Assembly (NCBI GenBank): GCA_947625815.1
Contig: CANQPU010000017.1
Location: 1-37,415 of the forward strand
Direction: 5' to 3'
Length of the DNA stretch: 37,415 nucleotides
Source of the DNA: an uncultured Oscillospiraceae bacterium
GTDB lineage: Bacteria; Bacillota; Clostridia; Oscillospirales; Oscillospiraceae
Shown: positions 8,155-15,501 of the stretch, piece after piece
How positions within the stretch are numbered: the first letter of the stretch is position 1
Layout of the letters: every line of letters starts with the position of its first letter
Notes under the pieces: generated by a model
What the model was told of the DNA's origin: nothing
Seen by the model: only the letters and a program-made list of their open reading frames with translations
Database searches by the model: none
Translations under genes and position numbers: made by a program

Positions 8155-9129
8155 ATGAAGATCGTGGATCTCCACTGCGACACCATTATGCGGTTTTACA
8201 AAGGCGAACATCTCAACGGACTTGAAAAATCCCATATCAATATGGAGAAGCTGGTCCGGGGCGGGACGCTGGCCCAGTGCTTTGCCATTTTCGTCCCGAC
8301 CTGGGGCGCGGCGGAGGAGGACGGCATAACCGACGGACCGGAGGAGTATTTCGACAAGGCCTATCGGGCCTATCTCCGGGAGCTGGAGCTGAACCGGGAC
8401 CGCCTCGCGCCGGCGTACAGCGTGGCGGACATTGAGAAAAACGCGGCCGCGGGGCGCGTCAGCGCCGTCCTCACGGTGGAGGACGGCGTGACGCTGAACG
8501 GCCGGATCGAGCATGTGGACGAGTATTACCGAAAGGGCGTGCGCATGGTGGCCCTGACCTGGAATTACGAAAATTCCCTGGGGTATCCTCAAAGCAAGGA
8601 CCCCGAAAAGCACGCTCTGGGCCTGAAGCCCTTTGGCATGGACTGCGTGCGCAGGATGAACGAGCTGGGCATCGCCGTGGACGTATCGCACCTGTCCGAG
8701 GGCGGCTTTTGGGACGTGGCCAGGATCTCCCAAAAGCCCTTCATCGCGTCCCACTCCTGTTGCCGCGCCCTTTGTGACGTGGGGCGGAACCTGACGGACG
8801 ATCAGATCCGCGCCGTGGCGGACTCCGGCGGCGTCATCGGCCTCAATTACTGCAACTATTTTCTGCATCCCGTCTCGAAGCAGTTCAGGGACGACCGCAC
8901 CGCCGTCTCCGAGCTTATCCGGCACCTGCGCCACATGGTTGCCGTCGGCGGGGAGGACGTGGCCGCCCTGGGCTCCGATTACGACGGCATCGATTCGTGC
9001 CTGGAGTGGGGCGACTGCGGCGGTCAGCAGACGGTGGCGGAGGCCATTGCCAGGGAGTTTGGGGCCGACACGGCCATGAAGATCACCCACAAAAACGCCT
9101 TGCGGGCCCTGAGGGACATCATAGGTTAA
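8155..9129 (+). CDS. Membrane dipeptidase, peptidase family M19
   Basis: Zinc dipeptidase of the renal-dipeptidase (amidohydrolase-fold) family, 324 aa. Metal and catalytic residues are visible: His7 and Asp9 in DLHCDT, Glu109 in LTVEDG, His179 in DVSHL, His200 in IASHS followed by RNLTDDQ, and SDYDGID near the C-terminus. There is no signal peptide, so it should act in the cytoplasm on imported or turnover dipeptides. The start is at 8155, just behind a GGAGGGA site and MKIVDLHCD; the open frame extends 78 bases further upstream but includes the promoter. The gene ends in the same TTAA that holds the stop codon of the convergent SLH gene. Confidence 0.93.
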   Translation: MKIVDLHCDTIMRFYKGEHLNGLEKSHINMEKLVRGGTLAQCFAIFVPTWGAAEEDGITDGPEEYFDKAYRAYLRELELNRDRLAPAYSVADIEKNAAAGRVSAVLTVEDGVTLNGRIEHVDEYYRKGVRMVALTWNYENSLGYPQSKDPEKHALGLKPFGMDCVRRMNELGIAVDVSHLSEGGFWDVARISQKPFIASHSCCRALCDVGRNLTDDQIRAVADSGGVIGLNYCNYFLHPVSKQFRDDRTAVSELIRHLRHMVAVGGEDVAALGSDYDGIDSCLEWGDCGGQQTVAEAIAREFGADTAMKITHKNALRALRDIIG

Positions 9130-10400
9130 CCTGCCCGCAGGGACTTGTCCGCCATGCGGCCCAAAAAGGCCGCCGCTTCGGCGCGGGTGAGGGTCCCGTC
9201 GGGCCAGAAATATCCGCCCGCGCCCGTCACCACGCCGCACCGGGCCAGACCGTTCACGGCGGAGGCGTACTTGGCCGGCACGTCCGGGAAGGTCACCTGA
9301 CGGTCTCCGCCTCGGGCCTCCTCCGGGAGCGCCCTGGCCATGAGGACCGCGAAATCCCCGCGGGTAACGGGCTCGTCGGGCGAGGCAAATGACGTGTCAA
9401 TGCCCCATTTCCTCAGATAGGCGTAATAGCCTGAATACCAGGTGCCCGCGGAGGAGAAGTCCGTCCCGTCGGCATAGTAGAGGGAGAGGAACCGGGCGCA
9501 CAGCGTCACGGCCTCCGCCGCGGTCATTTTCCCGTCGGGGGAGAAGGTGACCCGGTCCCGCCCGTCCATGAAGCCCAGCTCATAGGCCGCGGCGACCTCG
9601 TCGGCGAACCACTCAAGCGGGCCCACGTCCCGGAAGCGCCAGTCGTAGCTTTTTACGCGGGCCAGATATCCCACAAGCTCTCCCGGCTCCCATTCTCCGG
9701 AGCCGTTGGTGAGAGAGCTTATGTACGCCGGCGTCGGCTGGACGATGAAGCTGATCCTGTACCCCCGTCCCGAGACGGAGACGGAATTGAAGGTGTCCCA
9801 GCTGCGGTTTGTGACCCGGATGATCCCGTTGCCGTCGCCGTTGCCCTCCAGATAGGTTATGCCGTCCCTGTCGTATTTCAAAATGATGATGGAGTGGCCG
9901 GAATTCCCGTTATAGGAGCCGTCGGCATTGGAGGTCGTGCGAAGCAGCGCGCCGAAGCCGATGCCGAAACGCGAGAACTCCTCATAAGACCCCTTGCTCA
10001 GGTTCCTCGCCGCGGTGTAAGAGTGCCGCCAGCTCACATCCTCCCCGTGATAGGGTATGTCGCCGAAGAGCGTGGCATACACGGCGTTGGCGTATATGTA
10101 ACAGGAGGTGCCGGAGTAGACCGAGCCTGTGGGGCTCTTGACGTAATAGGTCCTTCCGGGCGGCACGTTCCTGGAACCGATCGGCGCCGCGGCGGCCGTG
10201 GTACAGCGCATATCGGAATACATGTCCGGCGAGCCGGCAAAGACCCGGTCCAGCGCCGCCGCCAGCGCCGGGACGGAGGTGTAATCCCGGCCGTGGAGAG
10301 AGACGGAGTCCGTGGTGTAGCGGCTTGAGGCAAACACCGGCACGGCGAGGGAGATCAGCAGCAGGGCAGCAAGCAGCGCGGAAAAAAACTTCTTTTTCAT
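9126..10400 (-). CDS. Secreted SLH-domain protein with N-terminal Cys-His (papain/CHAP-like) domain
   Basis: 424-aa exported protein. Residues 1-24 form a Sec signal peptide ending PVFA. Three S-layer homology repeats occupy the C-terminus (about 259-305, 309-358 and 370-418; PDGKMTAAEAV, PDEPVTRGDFAV, PDGTLTRAEAAAF), so the protein should sit on secondary cell-wall polymer. The N-terminal region has YSGTSCYIYANAVY (Cys100), NSGHSIIIL (His159) and ITYLEGNGDG (Glu175/Asn177). This Cys-His-acid order is like that of NlpC/CHAP amidases and papain-fold peptidases, which hints at a cell-wall hydrolase; that is inference, not a family match I can prove. The stop codon overlaps the convergent dipeptidase gene by 3 bases. 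Confidence 0.82.
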   Translation of the reverse strand: MKKKFFSALLAALLLISLAVPVFASSRYTTDSVSLHGRDYTSVPALAAALDRVFAGSPDMYSDMRCTTAAAAPIGSRNVPPGRTYYVKSPTGSVYSGTSCYIYANAVYATLFGDIPYHGEDVSWRHSYTAARNLSKGSYEEFSRFGIGFGALLRTTSNADGSYNGNSGHSIIILKYDRDGITYLEGNGDGNGIIRVTNRSWDTFNSVSVSGRGYRISFIVQPTPAYISSLTNGSGEWEPGELVGYLARVKSYDWRFRDVGPLEWFADEVAAAYELGFMDGRDRVTFSPDGKMTAAEAVTLCARFLSLYYADGTDFSSAGTWYSGYYAYLRKWGIDTSFASPDEPVTRGDFAVLMARALPEEARGGDRQVTFPDVPAKYASAVNGLARCGVVTGAGGYFWPDGTLTRAEAAAFLGRMADKSLRAG

Positions 10401-10520
10401 GAAATCACCTCAAATGGGAATTGGTTGACATAATTCATAATGCCGAGAATAGGATAACGCAATTTCCTCCTGAAATCAAGGTTACGATTGAATATTACAC
10501 AATTTACATAATCGATCGAA

Positions 10521-10549
10521 ATTATAGTGGAATTTGTAATTGTTTGTAA
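10521..10549 (-). promoter_or_regulatory. Candidate promoter of the SLH protein gene
   Basis: Minus-strand TTACAA (10544-10549), 17 bp, TATAAT (10521-10526). It would leave a leader of about 115 nt. Its -35 box is one base from the -35 box of the opposite promoter. Confidence 0.5.
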
Positions 10550-10550
10550 T

Positions 10551-10579
10551 TTGATTTTTGGAGAAGATTTTGATATACT
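10551..10579 (+). promoter_or_regulatory. Promoter of the chromate transporter genes
   Basis: TTGATT (10551-10556), a 17-bp spacer and TATACT (10574-10579) with an extended-10 TG. Transcription would start near 10586. This rules out the in-frame ATG at 10558 and supports the start at 10639. Confidence 0.65.
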
Positions 10580-10638
10580 GTTATAAAGTTAACAATGCGG
10601 CCCCGGATATTGCGCGCGCGGCCGCCTCGGAGGCCGCA

Positions 10639-11238
10639 ATGGAGCTCTTGAAAATGTTTTTTACCTTCGCCAAAATCGGTGTCATGACCTTTGGCGGAGG
10701 TTATGCTATGCTCCCCATCCTGCAGCGGGAGATCGTGGAAAAGAACGGCTGGGCCACGGACGCTGAGCTCACCGACTATTTCGCCATCGGCCAGTGTACC
10801 CCGGGAGTCATCGCGGTGAATACCGCCACCTTTATCGGATACAAAAAGAAGGGGGTCTTCGGGGGGATCGTCACGACCCTGGGCTTGGTGTTCCCGTCGC
10901 TGGTGATCATCTCCCTCATCGCCGCCTTCCTCACGAATTTCGCGGACATTCCCGCCGTCCAGAACGCCCTGGCGGGAGTCAACGCCTGCGTCGTGGCGCT
11001 TATCGCCTCAAGCGTTGTGAAGCTGGGCAAAAACACCTTGAAAAACTCGCCGAGCGTCGTGATCTTCTCCGTTGTCGCGGTCCTTGCCTGTGTCGGCAGC
11101 TTTGTCACCTTCCCGGCCGTCTGGTGGGGGAGGGTCCTTGACGCGGTCTGCTCGCCTTCCGCTCTCATTGTCCTTGCCGGGGTCACCGGTGTGATCCTCT
11201 GGTTTCCTGAGGGGAAGAGGGGAGGGAAGGACCAATGA
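10639..11238 (+). CDS. Chromate transporter, N-terminal-type half (short-chain CHR)
   Basis: 199-aa membrane protein with one CHR domain (MTFGGGYAMLPILQRE, then IGQCTPGVIAVNTATFIGY). In bacteria with short CHR proteins, two such genes together replace the single double-domain ChrA that expels chromate (or takes up sulfate-like anions in some lineages). The start is at 10639 because GGAGG lies 5 bases upstream and the promoter overlaps the longer frame. Four bases overlap the next gene (ATGA), so the two halves are translationally coupled. Whether the physiological substrate is chromate is unknown. Confidence 0.85.
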   Translation: MELLKMFFTFAKIGVMTFGGGYAMLPILQREIVEKNGWATDAELTDYFAIGQCTPGVIAVNTATFIGYKKKGVFGGIVTTLGLVFPSLVIISLIAAFLTNFADIPAVQNALAGVNACVVALIASSVVKLGKNTLKNSPSVVIFSVVAVLACVGSFVTFPAVWWGRVLDAVCSPSALIVLAGVTGVILWFPEGKRGGKDQ

Positions 11239-11831
11239 TCTTTTTGCGGCTTTTCTTTGAGTTTTTCAGGACAGGCCTTCTGGCCGTGGGGGGCGGACTG
11301 GCCACCATTCCGTTTTTGCGGGATATTGGCGCGTCCACCGGCTGGTTCACGGACGCGGATTTGACCACCATGATCGCGGTGAGCGAATCGACCCCCGGCC
11401 CCATCGGCGTCAACATGGCCACCTACGTCGGCTTCCACATCGGCAGCGGCCAGGGGGGGCTCATGGGCGTATTCGGTGCCGTTGTGACTACCCTGGGGCT
11501 GATCACGCCCTCCATTATCGTCATTCTCATCGTCGCCGGGGTCCTGGAGCGGTTTCGGACCTCCAGGCTTGTGGATTCCGTTTTCCGGGGTCTGCGTCCG
11601 GCCTCCACGGCGCTCATCGCCGCCGCCGGTCTCGGCGTGGCAAAAAATGTCCTCCTTCTGGACCTGAGCTCCGGGTTCAGCCTGACCGGCTCTGTTCGCT
11701 GGCCGGCGCTCCTGCTGGCGCTGGCGGTCTTTGTCTGCACCAGGCTGAAGATCACGGGAAAGATCCACCCCATCTGCTTTATCGCCATCTCCGCCGCTGT
11801 CGGGATCCTTTTTAAATTCGCGGGCGCCTGA
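11235..11831 (+). CDS. Chromate transporter, C-terminal-type half (short-chain CHR)
   Basis: 198-aa CHR-domain membrane protein, partner of the preceding gene. Corresponding motifs are LLAVGGGLATIPFLRD and SESTPGPIGVNMATYVGF, the second domain's version of the first half's IGQCTPGVIAVN. About six hydrophobic segments follow. It is coupled to the first half by a 4-base ATGA overlap. The two subunits presumably form a heterodimer of opposite membrane orientation, as known for paired short-chain CHR proteins. A hairpin with a short T-rich tail follows. Confidence 0.85.
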   Translation: MIFLRLFFEFFRTGLLAVGGGLATIPFLRDIGASTGWFTDADLTTMIAVSESTPGPIGVNMATYVGFHIGSGQGGLMGVFGAVVTTLGLITPSIIVILIVAGVLERFRTSRLVDSVFRGLRPASTALIAAAGLGVAKNVLLLDLSSGFSLTGSVRWPALLLALAVFVCTRLKITGKIHPICFIAISAAVGILFKFAGA

Positions 11832-11858
11832 CCGTCCGCACTGACTCAATTTTGGCGT

Positions 11859-11884
11859 AAAGCCCTGCTTGCGAAGGGCTTTAT
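11859..11884 (+). terminator. Candidate terminator after the chromate transporter pair
   Basis: Stem AAAGCCCT / AGGGCTTT with an 8-base loop and only a short AT-rich tail. It lies between the transporter pair and the MarR gene, so separation may be incomplete. Confidence 0.5.
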
Positions 11885-11913
11885 ATAGATACAATTACGC
11901 AGGGAGGAACAAT

Positions 11914-12354
11914 ATGGAAGAGAAGAAGTACGAGGAGCTGAAGCTGTCGAACCAGATCTGCTTTCCGCTGTACGCGTGCTCAAGGGAGATCATCAAGATG
12001 TACAAGCCGTACCTTGACAGACTGGATCTGACCTACACCCAGTACATAGCCATGATCGTGCTGTGGGAGAGGCGTCAGGTCAATGTCAAGGAATTGGGGG
12101 AGTGCCTGTACCTTGATTCGGGGACGCTTACACCGCTTCTGAAGAAGATGGAGCAGAAGGGTCTGGTGACTCGCGCCCGCTCCGAGAAGGACGAGCGGAA
12201 CCTGATCGTCCGCGTCACCGCGAAGGGACTGAAGATGAGAGACGAGGCCGTCAGCATCCCGGAGCAGATCGCCTCCTGCGCGCCGCTGGACAAGGGCGAC
12301 GCCGCTACCCTTTACAGGCTGCTGTATAAGATCCTGGAGACTACGAAAGAGTGA
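11914..12354 (+). CDS. MarR family regulator, OhrR-like
   Basis: 146-aa winged-helix dimeric repressor. The N-terminus LKLSNQICFPLYACSREI and the following YKPYLDRLDLTYTQYIAM match the OhrR subgroup, which senses organic hydroperoxides through a single cysteine. Cys16 corresponds to Cys15 of B. subtilis OhrR, and Tyr30 and Tyr41 to the tyrosines that bind its sulfenate; Cys22 is extra. The wing (SEKDERNLIVRVTAKG) follows around residues 100-115. ATG with a GGGAGG site. No ohr peroxiredoxin gene is visible nearby, so the target may be elsewhere, itself, or the chromate transporter pair 80 bp upstream; the latter link is inference. Confidence 0.85.
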   Translation: MEEKKYEELKLSNQICFPLYACSREIIKMYKPYLDRLDLTYTQYIAMIVLWERRQVNVKELGECLYLDSGTLTPLLKKMEQKGLVTRARSEKDERNLIVRVTAKGLKMRDEAVSIPEQIASCAPLDKGDAATLYRLLYKILETTKE

Positions 12355-12367
12355 ATTTACTGTTTAA

Positions 12368-12406
12368 CCGGCGGAGGATGTTTTGGTCATGAATATCCTC
12401 CGCCGG
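12368..12406. terminator. Long hairpin after the MarR gene
   Basis: Perfect 12-bp stem CCGGCGGAGGAT / ATCCTCCGCCGG with a 15-base loop. There is no proper T-run, so termination is likely but not certain. Confidence 0.5.
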
Positions 12407-12460
12407 CCTGTATCTGTTCGCGGGATCCGCTGAACACGGAGGCCAAGTACAGAAAAGGTC

Positions 12461-12489
12461 TTTACAGGCAGGGGAATATGTAATATAGT
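12461..12489 (+). promoter_or_regulatory. Promoter of the nucleoside salvage operon
   Basis: TTTACA (12461-12466), 17 bp, TATAGT (12484-12489), about 36 bp before deoC. Confidence 0.6.
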
Positions 12490-12525
12490 TACAAAAACGG
12501 GCATGAAGAAATGGGGGGAGATAAA

Positions 12526-13197
12526 ATGGAGCTTCACCAGATCCTTTCAAGGGTGGATCACACGCTCCTGGCCCAGGGGGCCACATGGGAGCAGATCCGG
12601 GAGATCTGTGACGAGGGGATGAAGTACCGGACCGCGTCGGTCTGCATCCCGGCAAGCTATGTGCGCGCGGCGAAGGAGTACGTGGGCGACAGACTGGCGG
12701 TTTGCACCGTCATAGGCTTTCCCAACGGCTACTCCACCACCGCGGTAAAGGTGTATGAGGCGGAGGATGCCGTGGCAAACGGCGCCAATGAGATCGACAT
12801 GGTCATCAACATCGGCTGGGTCAAGGACAGACGCTGGGACGACCTCCTCGCCGAGATCCGGGCCGTCAAGGCCGCGTGCGGGGAGAGGATCCTGAAGGTC
12901 ATCATTGAGACGTGCCTTCTTACGGACGAGGAGAAGGTCAGGATGTGCCGGATCGTTTCCGACTCCGGGGCGGATTACATCAAGACCTCCACGGGCTTTG
13001 CCGGTGGAGGCGCGACGAGGGAGGATGTGGCGCTTTTCGCCGCCCACGTGGCGCCCCATGTCAAGATCAAGGCGGCCGGCGGCATCGGGTCCCTTGCGGA
13101 CGCGGAGGACTTCATAAAGCTGGGCGCGTCCCGGCTGGGCACCAGCCGCGTCGTCAGGATCGTCAAGAACGCCGACACGGGCAGGAACGACAGCTGA
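12526..13197 (+). CDS. deoC: Deoxyribose-phosphate aldolase
   Basis: Class I aldolase splitting 2-deoxyribose 5-phosphate into glyceraldehyde 3-phosphate and acetaldehyde, the last step in deoxynucleoside breakdown. 223 aa, typical of the short bacterial form. Catalytic residues are visible: Schiff-base Lys153 in YIKTSTGF, Lys182 in IKAAGGI and Asp91 in EIDMVIN. The GGGGGGAG ribosome binding site selects the ATG at 12526 rather than the one 15 bases upstream. First gene of a three-gene operon with uridine phosphorylase and cytidine deaminase. Phosphopentomutase, which would connect it to the phosphorylase product, is not in the window. Confidence 0.96.
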   Translation: MELHQILSRVDHTLLAQGATWEQIREICDEGMKYRTASVCIPASYVRAAKEYVGDRLAVCTVIGFPNGYSTTAVKVYEAEDAVANGANEIDMVINIGWVKDRRWDDLLAEIRAVKAACGERILKVIIETCLLTDEEKVRMCRIVSDSGADYIKTSTGFAGGGATREDVALFAAHVAPHVKIKAAGGIGSLADAEDFIKLGASRLGTSRVVRIVKNADTGRNDS

Positions 13198-13232
13198 CAA
13201 GTGACCATCAAAAATATCAGGAGGGTGATACG

Positions 13233-14000
13233 ATGATACCGTCCGAAAAGCAATATCACATCCAGTGCAGGGCCGGAGACGTGGGCCGGTATGTGCTCCT
13301 TCCCGGCGATCCCGGCAGGTGCGAGTCCATCGCGGAGCTTTTTGATCAGCCTCGCTTTGTGGGCCAGAACCGGGAGTTTCGGATCTACACCGGCACGCTG
13401 CTGGGGGAGAAGGTCTCCGTCTGCTCCACGGGCATCGGCGGCCCCTCCGCGTCCATTGCCATGGAGGAGCTGACGGCCATCGGCGCGGATACCTTTGTGC
13501 GGGTGGGGACCTGCGGCGGCATCGACCTGGACGTGCAGTCCGGCGATATCGTCGTCGCCACCGGCGCCATCCGCTTTGAGCACACCAGCATGGAATACGC
13601 GCCCATCGAGTTTCCCGCCGTGCCCGATTTCGACGTGGCGGCGGCGCTCCGCGACGCGTCAAACGCGCTGGGCTATCGCACCCATCTGGGGGTGGTCCAG
13701 TGCAAGGACAGCTTTTACGGCCAGCACTCGCCGGCCCGGATGCCCGTGAGCTATGAGCTCCTGGAGAAGTGGGAGGCGTGGAAGCGCCTGGGCGTCAAGG
13801 CCAGCGAGATGGAGTCCGCGGCCCTCTTTGTGGTGGCGGCGGCGCTGAAGGTCCGCTGCGGGAGCTGCTTCCATGTGGTGTGGAATCAGGAGCGCGAGGC
13901 CGCGGGCCTGGATCAGGCCGAGAGCCACGACACCTCCGCCGCCGTGAAGGTGGGCGTGGAGGCGGTGAAGCGGCTCATTGAGCAGGACAGGGTGAGGTAA
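13233..14000 (+). CDS. udp: Uridine phosphorylase
   Basis: Nucleoside phosphorylase-I family enzyme, 255 aa, converting uridine (or deoxyuridine) and phosphate to uracil and (deoxy)ribose 1-phosphate. Family motifs are [13 protein letters not shown] (phosphate loop), [43 protein letters not shown] and the ribose-binding MESAALF. The start is at 13233 behind AGGAGGGTG; the longer frame is an overlap with deoC. It lies 35 bases after deoC and 61 before cdd. Substrate preference for uridine over purine nucleosides is supported by the Udp-like FYGQHSP region and by the cytidine deaminase neighbour. Confidence 0.93.
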   Translation: MIPSEKQYHIQCRAGDVGRYVLLPGDPGRCESIAELFDQPRFVGQNREFRIYTGTLLGEKVSVCSTGIGGPSASIAMEELTAIGADTFVRVGTCGGIDLDVQSGDIVVATGAIRFEHTSMEYAPIEFPAVPDFDVAAALRDASNALGYRTHLGVVQCKDSFYGQHSPARMPVSYELLEKWEAWKRLGVKASEMESAALFVVAAALKVRCGSCFHVVWNQEREAAGLDQAESHDTSAAVKVGVEAVKRLIEQDRVR

Positions 14001-14061
14001 TGGAGCGAAACATACGACCGGAGCCTTGCTTTTGACGCTTTAGAAATGAGGGAGGAGCGAA

Positions 14062-14454
14062 ATGACAACGGAAGAGCTGTGCCGAAAGGCTGTGGACATG
14101 ATCAAAATGGCTTACGCCCCCTATTCCCACTTCCGGGTCGGAGCGGCGCTGGAGTGCGACGACGGGACCGTATACACCGGCTGCAACATCGAGAACGCCG
14201 CCTTCACACCGACGAATTGCGCCGAGCGGACCGCCGTTTTCAAGGCCGTCAGTGAGGGCCGCCGCAGCTTTCGGCGCATCGCCGTGGCGGCCGAGACCGA
14301 CGGCTTCACCTCGCCGTGCGGCGTTTGCAGACAGGTGCTGGTCGAGTTTTCGCCGGATATGGACATCATTATGATCAACCGGGCGGGAGAAACGAGGACC
14401 GTCCCCCTCCGCCAGCTCCTGCCCTTCGGGTTTGACGGCTCAAGCCTCCAGTGA
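14062..14454 (+). CDS. cdd: Cytidine deaminase
   Basis: Zinc enzyme deaminating cytidine and deoxycytidine to uridine and deoxyuridine, feeding the phosphorylase encoded just upstream. 130 aa, the size of homotetrameric Cdd. The HAE/CAE motif is present as Cys53-Ala-Glu55, and PCGVCRQ supplies Cys86 and Cys89, giving the three-cysteine zinc site of Gram-positive Cdd. Also YSHFRVGAAL and GCNIENAAF. GGGAGGAG ribosome binding site. Last gene of the operon; a strong hairpin follows. Confidence 0.96.
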   Translation: MTTEELCRKAVDMIKMAYAPYSHFRVGAALECDDGTVYTGCNIENAAFTPTNCAERTAVFKAVSEGRRSFRRIAVAAETDGFTSPCGVCRQVLVEFSPDMDIIMINRAGETRTVPLRQLLPFGFDGSSLQ

Positions 14455-14539
14455 CCTTCCGCAGAGGCTTTTGAGGCCGGACCGGGGAAGGCGCGCTGTC
14501 GATCCCGCGTGAATATCGTAGCAATGACAACAGCACAAA

Positions 14540-14568
14540 GGCAGCAGGTCTTTTCAAGACCTGCTGCC
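14540..14568. terminator. Strong bidirectional terminator between cdd and the esterase gene
   Basis: Perfect 13-bp stem GGCAGCAGGTCTT / AAGACCTGCTGCC with a TTC loop and TGTTTGTTT behind it on the plus strand; the minus-strand tail (TTTGTG) is weaker. Confidence 0.75.
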
Positions 14569-14615
14569 TGTTTGTTTCTGCGGCGTCGGAACGCTTTCGG
14601 CTGCTCCCGCGCCGG

Positions 14616-15449
14616 TCAGATAAATTTACGGAAGAAGGCGCACTCGTCGTCGTTGCATCTCCGTGCGTCCGGCAGACGGGTATCGCAGTGAAAGACGTGG
14701 CCGAGCCTATTGTCCTTTGACCCATAATAGTGAAGCTCAAAGGGGACCAGCTTCTCCGCGAGCGCCTTCGCCATCTTGAGCGCGTCATTTATCAGGAAGT
14801 CGCCGGTGCTCGTCATGAGAAAGGCCGGCGGGAAACGGTCTGTCACGTTCCCTGTGGCGTCCAGAAGCTGTTTTTCGGCGGCTTTGGCGCGCTTGTAGCG
14901 GTATGCCCCGCAGTTGAGGGCTACGGCCGTGGGCGCGAAGCCCTCCGGCGGCTTAAAGTCGAAGAGCGCCCGATAGTCGGGATCGGCGCACATCTCGCAG
15001 AAGAGCGCCAGAATATGGCCCCCGGCGGAATCGCCCAGGGCAAAGACATGCTCCCTGTCAAAGCCGTACTCCCCGGCGTTGTCCAGGACCCACCCGAACA
15101 CGGAGCAGGTGTCCTCAAGGCAGGCGGGGAAGGGGTCCTCCGGGGCGAGCCGATAGGTGAAATTCACCACCGCGAACCCGCGCCTGGCCAGGTCCATGCA
15201 GTAAAACTGGTACGTCTCCTTTGTGCCGTAGATCCAGCCGCCGCCGTGGACGCTCACAATGACCGGCAGGGGTGTTTTCCCACTTCCGGCGGGCCGGTAC
15301 ACATCCAGGACCTGAAACCGCCTGTCCGGGCCGTAGGCGATGTCATCGAATCTCTCCACGTCCGCGGGATACCGCTCAAGGCCCGCGTCCCGCTTGTCGT
15401 CATTCGCCTTGATCTCGCGGCGTATCTTTTCGGCTTTGGTTGTAGTCAT
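14616..15449 (-). CDS. Alpha/beta hydrolase, HSL-type esterase
   Basis: 277-aa serine esterase of the hormone-sensitive-lipase family. It has the oxyanion-hole motif HGGGW, the nucleophile in GDSAGG, and near the C-terminus an aspartate in STGDFLINDA and a histidine in GHVFHCD, completing a Ser-Asp-His triad. No signal peptide, so cytoplasmic. The natural substrate is unknown; small acyl or acetyl esters are typical. An AGGAGGT site touches a first ATG (15455) directly, so the second ATG at 15449, 6 bases further on, is the better start. A terminator of the upstream ftsH gene ends 2 bases before this ribosome binding site, leaving no room for a separate promoter. Confidence 0.85.
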   Translation of the reverse strand: MTTTKAEKIRREIKANDDKRDAGLERYPADVERFDDIAYGPDRRFQVLDVYRPAGSGKTPLPVIVSVHGGGWIYGTKETYQFYCMDLARRGFAVVNFTYRLAPEDPFPACLEDTCSVFGWVLDNAGEYGFDREHVFALGDSAGGHILALFCEMCADPDYRALFDFKPPEGFAPTAVALNCGAYRYKRAKAAEKQLLDATGNVTDRFPPAFLMTSTGDFLINDALKMAKALAEKLVPFELHYYGSKDNRLGHVFHCDTRLPDARRCNDDECAFFRKFI

Positions 15450-15463
15450 GGCCATACCTCCTG

Positions 15464-15496
15464 AAAAAGCGGGCAGACGCAATACGTCTGCCCGCT
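15464..15496 (-). terminator. Terminator after ftsH, abutting the esterase ribosome binding site
   Basis: Minus-strand stem GCGGGCAGACG / CGTCTGCCCGC (15469-15479 and 15485-15495) with an A-T pair added at the base, followed by TTTTT (15468-15464). The esterase AGGAGGT begins at 15462. Confidence 0.85.
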
Positions 15497-15501
15497 GTCT
15501 C

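Noticed and set aside
10558-10638. Longer N-terminus of the first chromate transporter half
   Set aside because: The upstream ATG overlaps the promoter and would precede the predicted transcription start; the added residues are not membrane-protein-like.
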